Assembly: GCA_964591605.1 (NCBI GenBank)
Contig: CAZQEN010000400.1
Span: forward strand, 1-6,643
Direction of reading: 5' to 3'
Source: CAYLLT01 sp964591605
Lineage (GTDB): Bacteria > Planctomycetota > Phycisphaerae > UBA1845 > PWPN01
DNA length: 6,643 nucleotides
This document shows positions 1-6,383 of this stretch, in pieces. The notes under the pieces are model-generated. The model was not told the DNA's origin and searched no databases. It was given only the letters and a program-made list of their open reading frames with translations. The stretch's first letter is position 1; every line of letters starts with the position of its first letter. The translations under genes and the position numbers were made by a program.

Positions 1-3
1 CTC

Positions 4-50
4 GCACGGGCAGCGTTGGCTTCGCACAGCGAAGCCAACGCTGCCCATGC
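4..50. repeat. Long perfect hairpin (18-bp stem, 3-nt loop)
   Basis: Positions 8-25 are the exact reverse complement of 29-46, leaving a three-base loop (aca, 26-28). Past one c/a mismatch (7/47), three more pairs form (4-6 with 48-50). Neither strand has a T-run after the stem, so this is not a classical intrinsic terminator. It lies about 270 bases past the stop of the last minus-strand gene. It could mark the 3' end of that transcript or be a dispersed palindromic repeat of the kind common in planctomycete-like genomes. The symmetry is seen directly; the role is not known. Confidence 0.85.
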
Positions 51-316
51 CACCCTGCCCAAAGTGTCACGAACCCGGCAACTGGCAGGCCCCCGGAACG
101 TCTGAGCCTGCGGGCGGCCCCTTCATCAAGCCCGAACGCCAGTGAGGGGCCTGGCGTACCGCGTGGATGGCCTTACCCCGAACCGAACCTCCGGCACCCC
201 TCATGCGTCAGGCTCGTCGGTCGCGCTCCCGGTTCTGATGCACGCCCGGCCTCAAACGTCTCGCCCTCGCGCACACTGCCGAGGGTGGAGCGGGCGGCGG
301 GCCTGCGCAGCGGGGC
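51..316. other. Non-coding stretch downstream of the secreted-protein pair
   Basis: I see no convincing gene here. Open frames that enter this stretch are Arg/Pro/Ser-rich and look like by-products of high GC, or they run on antisense to the neighbouring gene. The one structural element noted is an inverted repeat with 7-bp arms (136-142 and 151-157) and an 8-base loop. It has no T-tract and so is only a weak candidate for a transcript-end structure. Confidence 0.5.
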
Positions 317-1534
317 TCAGAACTTCCACAGGCTCCACGTACTGCCGGCCAGGCCGAGGATCGCCTGGTCCTTGTCATCCACCGACAACCCATGCTCAAC
401 GGCCCGCGCGGTGATCTCCGAGAGAGCCGCCTCGCGCTGCTGCGGGGTCAGCAGGGCGAGAATGTCCTTCCGAAAGGACCAGCCCAATTCACGGATCGGC
501 TTGAGAGCCGTGTCATACTCGTGCTGGAGGCGCCACATCCACGGGATCGTCGGGACGCCCTTCAACTGGTTGCGCAGGTTCACCTTGATGCGGTTCTGGC
601 GCACGGCCTCCTTCCACTCCGGCGTCATGATGGCTTCGGCCCTGGACGTGTAGTCGGCGAGGATGCGGGTGGCCTTCTCGGACTGCTGCTCGTCGAACTT
701 GAAGTGTTCCTTGACCTGATTCAGAAAGAACCTCCATTCGGTGATGCCGGCGGTGCTGAGCGTCCAGTCGGCCATCTGTTCGGCCTGGCGGACCTCGGGG
801 GTGCGCGGTTTCTCGGGCGGGGCATCGGCGGGGCGTGTGGCCGGCTCGTCCAGGTCACTGAATGGGTGCTCGCCTTCCTTCATCTGTCCCTCGGACCAGC
901 GCTGCATCTTTTCCTCGAACCGGTCCATCACCTGCCGCGGTTTCTCCAGCTCCTTGTGGAAGCGGGCATAGGACTCTTCCGGGAACGCGGCTCTGGCTTC
1001 CTCGTCGAGCCCGTCGATCAGCTCGCGGAAGGCGGGCAACACCGGGCCGGCCCGCTGGCTGAACTCGCGGGCCATGTCCGGCGTGAACTTCATGCCGGGT
1101 CCGCCGCTGCCGAAGCTCATCCAGATGGATTCGATGGCGTACTCGGAGAAAGCCTGGCCCTGCTCCTCGTACTTGCGAGCGATCTCCATCAGGCGCCGGG
1201 CGTAGCCATCGCTGAGCTGCTCCTGCTGGCCGGTGGTGAGCTTGAATTCCTTGCCCATGCCGGCCGCCATGGCGCGGGTCATGGCCCGGGCCATGTCGGG
1301 CGTGAGCCGCAGACCGTGCTCCGTGGGGCGCATGACCTCTTCGCCGGGCGGCGGGGGCGCCGCGGGCGGGCCCGGCGCGGGAGTGGCATCGGCCGGGGCC
1401 GCCTCGGCCGCGGGGGCGGGTTCGGGCGGGGCCGGCGCGTCGGCCTGCTGGGCCTGCGCCACGATCGGCCGGATTGAGAATGCCGCAAGCATCGTGATCC
1501 AGGCTGCTGTTCGCAGGTTGCATCTCATGATCAT
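317..1534 (-). CDS. Secreted protein of unknown family, tandem paralog of its upstream neighbour
   Basis: I do not recognise a named family. The 405-aa product starts with a signal peptide (basic start, hydrophobic residues about 11-25, likely cleavage after VAQA at 26-29), so it should be exported. A Pro/Ala-rich low-complexity linker covers about 31-65. The folded part is mostly charged and helical. It contains a TPDMARA block (78-84), a second TPDMARE block (151-157) followed by LPAFREL (166-172), an MQRWSEG...GEHPF motif (210-225), a central helical segment (267-300) and a late LTPQQREAAL stretch (362-371). The same motifs occur in the same order in the 375-aa gene just upstream, so the two are diverged duplicates. 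The start overlaps that gene's stop by 4 bp (ATGA), which implies translational coupling. The second in-frame ATG (codon 3, at 1528-1526) is an alternative start. The LTPQQ-type segment loosely recalls Spy/CpxP-like periplasmic proteins, but this is not enough for a call. Confidence 0.9.
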   Translation of the reverse strand: MIMRCNLRTAAWITMLAAFSIRPIVAQAQQADAPAPPEPAPAAEAAPADATPAPGPPAAPPPPGEEVMRPTEHGLRLTPDMARAMTRAMAAGMGKEFKLTTGQQEQLSDGYARRLMEIARKYEEQGQAFSEYAIESIWMSFGSGGPGMKFTPDMAREFSQRAGPVLPAFRELIDGLDEEARAAFPEESYARFHKELEKPRQVMDRFEEKMQRWSEGQMKEGEHPFSDLDEPATRPADAPPEKPRTPEVRQAEQMADWTLSTAGITEWRFFLNQVKEHFKFDEQQSEKATRILADYTSRAEAIMTPEWKEAVRQNRIKVNLRNQLKGVPTIPWMWRLQHEYDTALKPIRELGWSFRKDILALLTPQQREAALSEITARAVEHGLSVDDKDQAILGLAGSTWSLWKF

Positions 1535-2658
1535 CTCACCTCCTGAATGGATGATGGAGGAGTGGCCGGCTGCTGACTGGATACGGCGGTGTCGTAGCCG
1601 CGTTCCTTCAGAGCCGCGGCGATCCGTTCGTTCGCCGCCGCCTTCTGGGCCTCCGTCGGGATTTCCTCGAGTCTGAGGCGGAACTCGTCGCCCAGGGCAT
1701 TGATGGGGGCCATTGACTCGTCATACCGGCTGTTGAGGATGTTGCTGAAGACCTGGGCCATCCGCAGCGGGGGGGCCATCCGCAGCCAGAGCCGGCTGCG
1801 GTAAATCTGGTCGCGCCAGGACGCGTCCTGCATGAGGCCCCGCGCCCGCTCGAGATACTCGCGAAGGATCGAGTCGGCGGTGGCGGCCTGCGAGTCGTCG
1901 AGGGCGTAGAACTTCTTGAACTCGTTCAGGTAGTTCTGCCACATGCGGCGGAGCCACTCCTGTTTGTCGAGTTCGGCCTGGGCGGCGTCCCGCGCTCCCT
2001 TGAGCACGGGCGACTGTCCGGTCGTATCCTTCTTCGTGGCGTCGGGACCGGAGGGCGAGTTGTTGAAGGGATCTTCGCCCGGCTGGCCCTCGCCGCGGGC
2101 CCAGCGCTGCATGTTCTGTTCGAAGCCGTTGAGCGCGGTGCCGGCGGCCGCAAGTTCGGCGGTCATCTTGAGCTGCTGTTTGAAGGGCAGCAGCGGCATG
2201 GTGTCGCGCACGACGCCGCCCATGAGGTCGCGGACGGCGGGCAGGGCGGGGAGGATCTGCTCGGCCATTTCTTTCTGGAAGTCGGGCGTGAAGATGTCGC
2301 TGCCCTGCATGCCTTCGGGGCGCCGGGCCTGGGCTTCGAGCAGGCGGGTGATCATGACCTCACTCAGGGCGGCGCCGTGGGTGTCGACAGCATGCGCCGC
2401 GCTCATCAGGCGCCGGGCCACGAGCTCGGCCGCCTGATCGCTCCGGGCGGCGTCCATCTCGTAGTGCTGCACGAGGACGTTCTTCGTGAAGACCTGGCCC
2501 AGGGCCCGCGCCATGCCCGGCGTCATGCGGATGCCGTGCCGGGTGGGCGGACCGAGGGGATCCTCCTCGTCGGCGTTGCTGCGGGGCTGCTGGCCGCAGA
2601 CGGCGGCGGAGTATGCGAAGAACAGCAGGCAGGCACAGGTGCTGAGTCGCAGATGCAT
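1531..2658 (-). CDS. Secreted protein of unknown family, first of a tandem paralog pair
   Basis: I do not recognise a named family. The 375-aa product begins with an export signal (hydrophobic about 8-20). A Cys at 21 follows SAAV, which is a poor lipobox, so signal peptidase I cleavage near Cys21-Gly22 seems likelier than lipoprotein processing. Motifs shared with the downstream paralog are PTRHGIRMTPGMARA (38-52), FTPDFQKEM (123-131), LPALPAVRDLMGG (136-148), MQRWARG...GEDPF (183-198), W-x3-LNEFKKFYALDDSQ (240-257), an IL..YLERARGLM helix (264-276) and YDESMAPINALGDEFR (312-327). The paralog lacks this protein's short Ser/Gln/Pro-rich tail (359-370) and carries its longer low-complexity linker at the N-terminus instead. 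A GGGAG site at good spacing supports the start. It lies 198 bp after the ABC ATPase gene, so whether they share a transcript is open. A role in the envelope or periplasm follows from the signal peptide only. Confidence 0.9.
   Translation of the reverse strand: MHLRLSTCACLLFFAYSAAVCGQQPRSNADEEDPLGPPTRHGIRMTPGMARALGQVFTKNVLVQHYEMDAARSDQAAELVARRLMSAAHAVDTHGAALSEVMITRLLEAQARRPEGMQGSDIFTPDFQKEMAEQILPALPAVRDLMGGVVRDTMPLLPFKQQLKMTAELAAAGTALNGFEQNMQRWARGEGQPGEDPFNNSPSGPDATKKDTTGQSPVLKGARDAAQAELDKQEWLRRMWQNYLNEFKKFYALDDSQAATADSILREYLERARGLMQDASWRDQIYRSRLWLRMAPPLRMAQVFSNILNSRYDESMAPINALGDEFRLRLEEIPTEAQKAAANERIAAALKERGYDTAVSSQQPATPPSSIQEVR
1539..1544 (-). promoter_or_regulatory. Shine-Dalgarno AGGAGG inside the end of the upstream gene
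   Basis: A full AGGAGG lies in the last codons of the preceding paralog. It is 4 nt from the first ATG (1534) and 10 nt from the in-frame ATG two codons later (1528). Both spacings are slightly off the usual optimum, so the sequence does not settle the start. The strong site shows that the gene can be translated on its own as well as by coupling. Confidence 0.75.
1755..1786 (-). repeat. 14-bp direct repeat, 18-bp period, with a seven-G run
   Basis: The 14-mer at 1755-1768 recurs exactly at 1773-1786. Between the copies is a run of seven G (1769-1775), which reads as C on the coding strand. In the protein it encodes LRMA-PP-LRMA (residues 291-300). The frame is intact. It looks like a small in-frame slippage duplication, or simply repeated codons for a repeated peptide. 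Confidence 0.8.
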
Positions 2659-2666
2659 GGGTCGGT

Positions 2667-2671
2667 CTCCC
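2667..2671 (-). promoter_or_regulatory. Shine-Dalgarno GGGAG for the 375-aa gene
   Basis: GGGAG, within AGGGAGA, lies 8 nt before the ATG at 2658. This is good spacing and fixes the start of the first paralog. Confidence 0.75.
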
Positions 2672-2744
2672 TGTGAGGGCGCGTCGCCGGTGTCGGGGAT
2701 CTAGACGGTCCGGTTGTTGGGCGAGGCGCCCGCGGGTTTCTGAC

Positions 2745-2758
2745 GCCCCTTCCGGGGC
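2745..2758. repeat. Short GC hairpin in the gap between the ATPase and the paralog pair
   Basis: Perfect 5-bp arms (gcccc 2745-2749, ggggc 2754-2758) surround a ttcc loop. Flanking tgac (2741-2744) and gtca (2762-2765) can pair further with a bulge. No T-tract follows on either strand. Its role is unknown. Confidence 0.5.
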
Positions 2759-2780
2759 TGGGTCATCGTTTCTCCGTGTT

Positions 2781-2852
2781 CCCACGGCCTGGCCGTGGGC
2801 TACCAGCTTGCGCCGCTCCGCGGCTGAGCGGCCGCTGCAGGCTCCTCCTGCG
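2781..2852. repeat. Cluster of three GC-rich palindromes directly after the ATPase stop
   Basis: Three dyads follow one another. The first has 9-bp arms around a single central base (2781-2789 / 2791-2799). The second has 7-bp arms with a 7-base loop (2812-2818 / 2826-2832). The third has 5-bp arms with a 5-base loop (2837-2841 / 2847-2851). A perfect 10-bp palindrome (agcggccgct, 2827-2836) overlaps the second. The block begins within about five bases of the ATPase stop codon. It lacks a T-run, so it is more likely a composite dispersed repeat or an mRNA 3'-end or processing structure than a standard terminator. The dyads are seen; the role is inference. Confidence 0.75.
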
Positions 2853-2856
2853 CGGA

Positions 2857-3786
2857 CTATTGCACGATGCCTTTCGTCAACCGCATGAAGGCGGTTTCGA
2901 GATTCACATCCTCCTCGCGCAGCTCCTTGATCGCGTAATTGTGGTCGAGCAGCGCTCGCGCGATGAACGAGAGGTCGTGGGTATCGGTCTTGAGCTCGAC
3001 GGTGAGCTGGCCGTCGTCCTGCTGCACGGCTTTGACCAGCTCGAGCTGTTCGAGAATCCGGGCGGCCGCCTCGATGCGATCGGCGACGCGCACCTGGACG
3101 CGCGTGCCCATCCGCGCCTTGCGTGTGATCTCCTGGACCGACCCGTGGAACAACAGCTCGCCGCGTTCGATGATGCCGACGGTTGAACACAGCTCCGCCA
3201 GCTCGGGCAGGATGTGCGAGCTGATCACGATGGTTTTGCCCATCCGGTGCAGCTCCTTGAGGAGCTCTCGGATTTCGATGCGGGCCCTGGGGTCCAGGCC
3301 GCTGGCCGGCTCGTCGAGGAGCAGCACCTTGGGGTCGTGCAGGAGCACGCGGGCGATGCTGAGCCGCTGTTTCATGCCCCGCGAGAGCGAATCGACGAAC
3401 GCGTCGCGCTTGTAGCTCAGATCGGTGAGGTCGAGCACGTCATTGACGATCCGGGTCCGCTGCTGGCCGGTGATGCCGTAGGCGGAGGCGAAGAACTCGA
3501 GGTACTCGAGCACCACCATGTCCTGGTAGACGCCGAACGAATCAGGGACGTATCCGATGAGCGGGCGGATCTTGCGTGACTGATAGCCGATGACGTGCCC
3601 GCAGATTCGCGCCTCGCCCCAGGTCGGCTGAAGGAGCGTGGCCAGGATCTTGATCGTGGTCGTCTTGCCCGCGCCGTTCGGGCCGATGTACCCGAAACAC
3701 TCTCCCTCCTCGATGTTGAGGTGGAGGTTGTTCAGGGCGACCAGGTCGCCGTAGCGTTTGGTCAGATTGATCGTCTCGATGATCAT
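2857..3786 (-). CDS. ABC transporter ATP-binding protein (ABC-2 / CcmA-NatA-GldA-like type)
   Basis: A cytoplasmic ATPase that would power an ABC-2-type membrane partner. The 309-aa product has all nucleotide-binding motifs in order: an aromatic A-loop Tyr (Y12), Walker A GPNGAGKT (35-42), a Q-loop region GYVPDSFGVY (78-87) with Asp82 where Gln is usual, signature LSRGMKQR (134-141) with Arg instead of the second Gly, Walker B VLLLDEP (154-160) followed by a D-loop SGLD (162-165), and the H-loop His (H191 in SSH). Both substitutions are, as I recall, tolerated in this subfamily, so it is probably active. Residues 216-309 form a C-terminal accessory domain typical of ABC-2 export ATPases. The start at 3786 is chosen because the homology begins there and it overlaps the preceding stop by 4 bp (ATGA). 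No strong Shine-Dalgarno is visible, which suggests coupled translation. The frame stays open far upstream, but that part is an Arg-rich shadow. No permease gene is adjacent; the substrate is unknown. Confidence 0.95.
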   Translation of the reverse strand: MIIETINLTKRYGDLVALNNLHLNIEEGECFGYIGPNGAGKTTTIKILATLLQPTWGEARICGHVIGYQSRKIRPLIGYVPDSFGVYQDMVVLEYLEFFASAYGITGQQRTRIVNDVLDLTDLSYKRDAFVDSLSRGMKQRLSIARVLLHDPKVLLLDEPASGLDPRARIEIRELLKELHRMGKTIVISSHILPELAELCSTVGIIERGELLFHGSVQEITRKARMGTRVQVRVADRIEAAARILEQLELVKAVQQDDGQLTVELKTDTHDLSFIARALLDHNYAIKELREEDVNLETAFMRLTKGIVQ

Positions 3787-6233
3787 CTTGCGCCCAGGGG
3801 GATCACGAACCGGTACATGGTATAGGCGTCCGAGGGCTCGATCGGTTCCCAGTCGCGTGCGGTTCCGCCGGCGGAGCGGAAGGCGACCCGTGCCGGGCCG
3901 GCGTTGTCGCTGGTAAAGCCCATCAACAGGGCGGTCCGCGTCGTGAGGGCCTCGCTGCGATCGAGATCGAAGCCGCGCGAACGCTCCATCTCGCTGTGAA
4001 GGAGGCCGGAGCTGTCCGTTTCGAGATCGAGTTCCGCGTAGGTGCTGAGGACCATGAGGGCGGCTTTCATGGCTCCGCCTTCCACCTTGAGGGTGGTCTC
4101 CGGGGTGCCCAGTGCGTCCCGGGTCTGGACCTTCCAGGCGTCCCTCATCCATTGGCCGTGCAGTTTCAAGAGCACCAGCCCCGACGACCAGTCCTCGATC
4201 TCTGCGGCGGTCGGCTCGGGCAGGGGGGCGGTCCTGTCCCGGGCGGCCCGCCGGTGCTCCTCGCGAAGCTGCTCGCTGACGTAATTGAGCCACGTGAGCC
4301 GTTTTCCCCGGGGAAGCGTTCCGACATTGTAGACGGTGACCGACAGGGCCCGCGAGGCCCTCTCCCCTCCCGACGACGAAGGGATTTCGACATCGCGCCC
4401 CGTGACCAGGAGGAAGCAGTCGGTCAGGTCGGCGTCGAGCTTGTTTTCGATCCAACTGTCCAGAGACAACTTGTTGTTGCCAGCGGAGCGCCGCTTCAGA
4501 GAGGCTTCGATCCGGCCGGGCAACTGGCCCTGCCAGATGCCCTGGAACTGCCGGGCGGTCGCGCGGAACGGCACCCCCCAGAGCTGGCCGACGGGTCCGC
4601 CGGCCTGGTAGCGCGCCTCGGCGGAGTATTGGCTCAGCCCGAGCTCTTCCCACGCGGTGGCCAGCGGCATCAGTCCGCCCGGATTGTCGGCGGTCTCGCG
4701 GGGATTGAGGGCGTCGCGGGGCAGAGCCAGATCGAGCGCGACGTGGGAGGCCGTCTTGAGCCCGAAGTAGCAGTTGGCGATGCCGCGATCCTCTCCCGCG
4801 TGAGCGTCGACGACGCACAACTGCTGAACCCGGTTGCCGATGCCGCGGATGATCTGCACGGCGAAGAGACTGGTGCCGCTCGCGATCACCGCGATCACCG
4901 CGAAGGCCGTCCATGCGTGATGCACCCGTTTGCGGCGCTGCAGGACGCTCCAACTGCCCATCGTCGCGATCAGGATGTAGATCACGACGAAGAGGAAGGC
5001 CACCAGGAAGTAGAGACCGCCGGTGACCCCGAAATCCGTCATTTTCTCGATGATGCCGAAGGCGTCAGGCCGCGAGAAAGAGCGCTGGGAGCGATCGGTC
5101 TGCGCGGTGTCCTTGCGGATGCTCAGGATCTGGCGCAGAAACAGCGGGCTGGTGGTGGATTCGCGGCTCAGAAGGTCCTGCATCTCCGCGGCCACCAGCA
5201 CGATCCGGCCCCGACCGCAGGGACGGGAGGCGGCGAACACCAGCGGATCTCCGGGCGGTCGTCCCTCCTGGGAGAGGGTGTTTTCGCCGGGAATCAGCGG
5301 AATCGCGTTGGGGGCCAGCTCCGAGAGCCGGATGGGGCAGTACGAGACCGGCGTGGCGAACGGGGCGGCCATCCCGAGGACCTTCTCCGCGAGATCGTCG
5401 AGTGGTCCCGAAGTGCTGTCGGTCGGCGGCGTGTTCAGGTTGCTGACCGGAGGCTGGAGCGGACCGGGCAGCAGCCGTCCCCAGACGCTCTTGCTGAGCA
5501 GCTCCCAGTTGCGCGCGACGCCCAGGACCAGGGTGCCGCCGCGCTGCACCCACTCGAGCAGGGCCTGCTGCTGAGACACGTCGCGGAACTGGGTGGGATC
5601 CGCATCGTCCCAGACGACGATATCGATCATCTGCAGACCGGGTGAGGAATCCGGCAGGCTGGCGGGCGAGCTTCTCGCCACCATCATTTCGCGTGCCAGT
5701 TGCGGGTCGGTCGCGAGTTCTCTCAGTTGGTTGAGCGGCTGGCGAGAGATGTCGAGCAGGACCTGAGTGGCCGGAGCAATGGGTTGCGGCTCGGAAACCG
5801 GTCGCCATTCGGATGTCGGCTGATTGTTGTCGTCAAACATCCGGACCGGTCCGCCCTCGGGCCCCACCATCCGCAGCAGGAAGGGCTGCTGGGCCTGGGG
5901 CGGGCTGGCGGGGACGTAGATGAACACTTCTTTGGTGCCGCGGACGGCGACGGGCAGGGTGGAGACGACCTGGTCGCCGTCGCGATCCATCTGGCGGGCC
6001 TGCAGAGCGCCTTCGAAGAGGTCGCCGTCGTCGTTGTTGAGTTCGACGAGGATGGGGGTCCAGAATCCCGGCCGGTAACGGTCGAATCCCTGCTCGGACG
6101 ACTGCATGCCGCTGGCCGGAAAGCCGACGCGGAGGATCTTGGCGCGGATATGCGCGGCAAGGGTCTGCGGCGCTGCAACCGCAAGCAGCAGCAACGGCAG
6201 GATGGTCCGGCGCGGCGGACGGCGCATCGGCAT
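3783..6233 (-). CDS. Membrane-anchored extracytoplasmic protein with GATase1-like region, linked to an ABC ATPase
   Basis: 816 aa with no specific named family recognised. Residues 1-27 form a signal sequence (RRPPRR, then a hydrophobic core about 11-20, cleavage near TLAA). Residues about 28-150 look beta-rich, as in an Ig-like domain. Residues about 155-260 resemble a class I glutamine-amidotransferase-like fold: a QMIDIVVWDDAD strand and turn (201-212), then ALLEWVQRGGTLVLGVAR (224-241). No nucleophile Cys is apparent after that strand, so the domain is probably non-catalytic. Two membrane helices follow (about 404-426 and 440-462), joined by a basic loop QRRKRVHH (432-439). The positive-inside rule places that loop in the cytoplasm and puts both large domains outside. 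The C-terminal part (about 463-816) is soluble and unrecognised. The layout recalls the auxiliary GldG/PF09822-type proteins that accompany ABC-2 ATPases, but it is not a clear member. The stop overlaps the ATPase start, so the two are probably partners. Codon 3 (ATG at 6227) may be the true start, as it lies better spaced from GGGAG. Confidence 0.9.
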   Translation of the reverse strand: MPMRRPPRRTILPLLLLAVAAPQTLAAHIRAKILRVGFPASGMQSSEQGFDRYRPGFWTPILVELNNDDGDLFEGALQARQMDRDGDQVVSTLPVAVRGTKEVFIYVPASPPQAQQPFLLRMVGPEGGPVRMFDDNNQPTSEWRPVSEPQPIAPATQVLLDISRQPLNQLRELATDPQLAREMMVARSSPASLPDSSPGLQMIDIVVWDDADPTQFRDVSQQQALLEWVQRGGTLVLGVARNWELLSKSVWGRLLPGPLQPPVSNLNTPPTDSTSGPLDDLAEKVLGMAAPFATPVSYCPIRLSELAPNAIPLIPGENTLSQEGRPPGDPLVFAASRPCGRGRIVLVAAEMQDLLSRESTTSPLFLRQILSIRKDTAQTDRSQRSFSRPDAFGIIEKMTDFGVTGGLYFLVAFLFVVIYILIATMGSWSVLQRRKRVHHAWTAFAVIAVIASGTSLFAVQIIRGIGNRVQQLCVVDAHAGEDRGIANCYFGLKTASHVALDLALPRDALNPRETADNPGGLMPLATAWEELGLSQYSAEARYQAGGPVGQLWGVPFRATARQFQGIWQGQLPGRIEASLKRRSAGNNKLSLDSWIENKLDADLTDCFLLVTGRDVEIPSSSGGERASRALSVTVYNVGTLPRGKRLTWLNYVSEQLREEHRRAARDRTAPLPEPTAAEIEDWSSGLVLLKLHGQWMRDAWKVQTRDALGTPETTLKVEGGAMKAALMVLSTYAELDLETDSSGLLHSEMERSRGFDLDRSEALTTRTALLMGFTSDNAGPARVAFRSAGGTARDWEPIEPSDAYTMYRFVIPLGAR

Positions 6234-6236
6234 CAG

Positions 6237-6241
6237 CTCCC
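6237..6241 (-). promoter_or_regulatory. Shine-Dalgarno GGGAG that favours the second ATG
   Basis: GGGAG lies only 3 nt before the first ATG (6233) but 9 nt before the in-frame ATG two codons on (6227). The second start is therefore better placed. It would remove only Met-Pro and leave the signal peptide intact. Confidence 0.5.
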
Positions 6242-6265
6242 GATGGGGCGGCAGGCTGCACTCAC

Positions 6266-6291
6266 GAACGTCCTACGAGATAAGACGTTCC
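6266..6291 (-). promoter_or_regulatory. Candidate ECF-type promoter within a perfect 7-bp dyad
   Basis: On the minus strand, GGAAC (6291-6287) is followed after exactly 16 nt by CGTT (6270-6267), matching the general GGAAC / CGT layout of extracytoplasmic-function sigma factor promoters. The two boxes lie in an inverted repeat, GAACGTC and GACGTTC (6290-6284 and 6272-6266), with an 11-nt spacer. A start site near 6260 would give a leader of about 27 nt. The sequence match is seen; ECF control is inference, and an operator is the alternative reading. Confidence 0.35.
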
Positions 6292-6354
6292 GGCAGTTCA
6301 AGAGTTTCAGGACCACCGTGCGGCAGCGGCCGCCGGTACCCCAGGTGGCCTGAT

Positions 6355-6383
6355 ATTCTAAGTCCTTTGCCCGCCGGACACAA
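6355..6383 (-). promoter_or_regulatory. Candidate sigma70-like promoter
   Basis: On the minus strand, TAGAAT (6360-6355, five of six matches to TATAAT) stands 17 nt after TTGTGT (6383-6378, three of six to TTGACA). It sits in one of the few AT-rich spots of the gap. It would start transcription near 6348, leaving a leader of about 115 nt that includes the dyad. The -35 box is weak. Confidence 0.35.

Noticed and set aside
392..1477. 361-aa open frame on the plus strand
   Set aside because: It is antisense to the 405-aa secreted protein. Low-complexity Gly/Arg/Leu composition and no recognisable domain; the opposite strand has a signal peptide and paralogy.
2360..3190. 276-aa minus-strand frame bridging the palindromic gap
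   Set aside because: It overlaps the ATPase and the first paralog in another frame and is extremely Arg-rich. It is open only because of high GC.
4882..4899. Tandem 9-bp repeat (gcgatcacc twice)
   Set aside because: It encodes the Ala-Val-Ile repeat of a membrane helix. Such repeats are expected in low-complexity hydrophobic segments.
3787..4953. N-terminal extension of the ABC ATPase by about 389 residues (possible fusion)
   Set aside because: The extra part is Arg/Pro/Gly-rich, overlaps the membrane protein gene in another frame and has no domain. ABC homology starts exactly at the ATG at 3786.
3996..5645. 549-aa open frame on the plus strand
   Set aside because: It lies wholly antisense to the membrane protein gene, whose signal peptide, helices and domain pattern are coherent. 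Its Gly/Arg/Asp-rich composition fits a GC-driven shadow frame.
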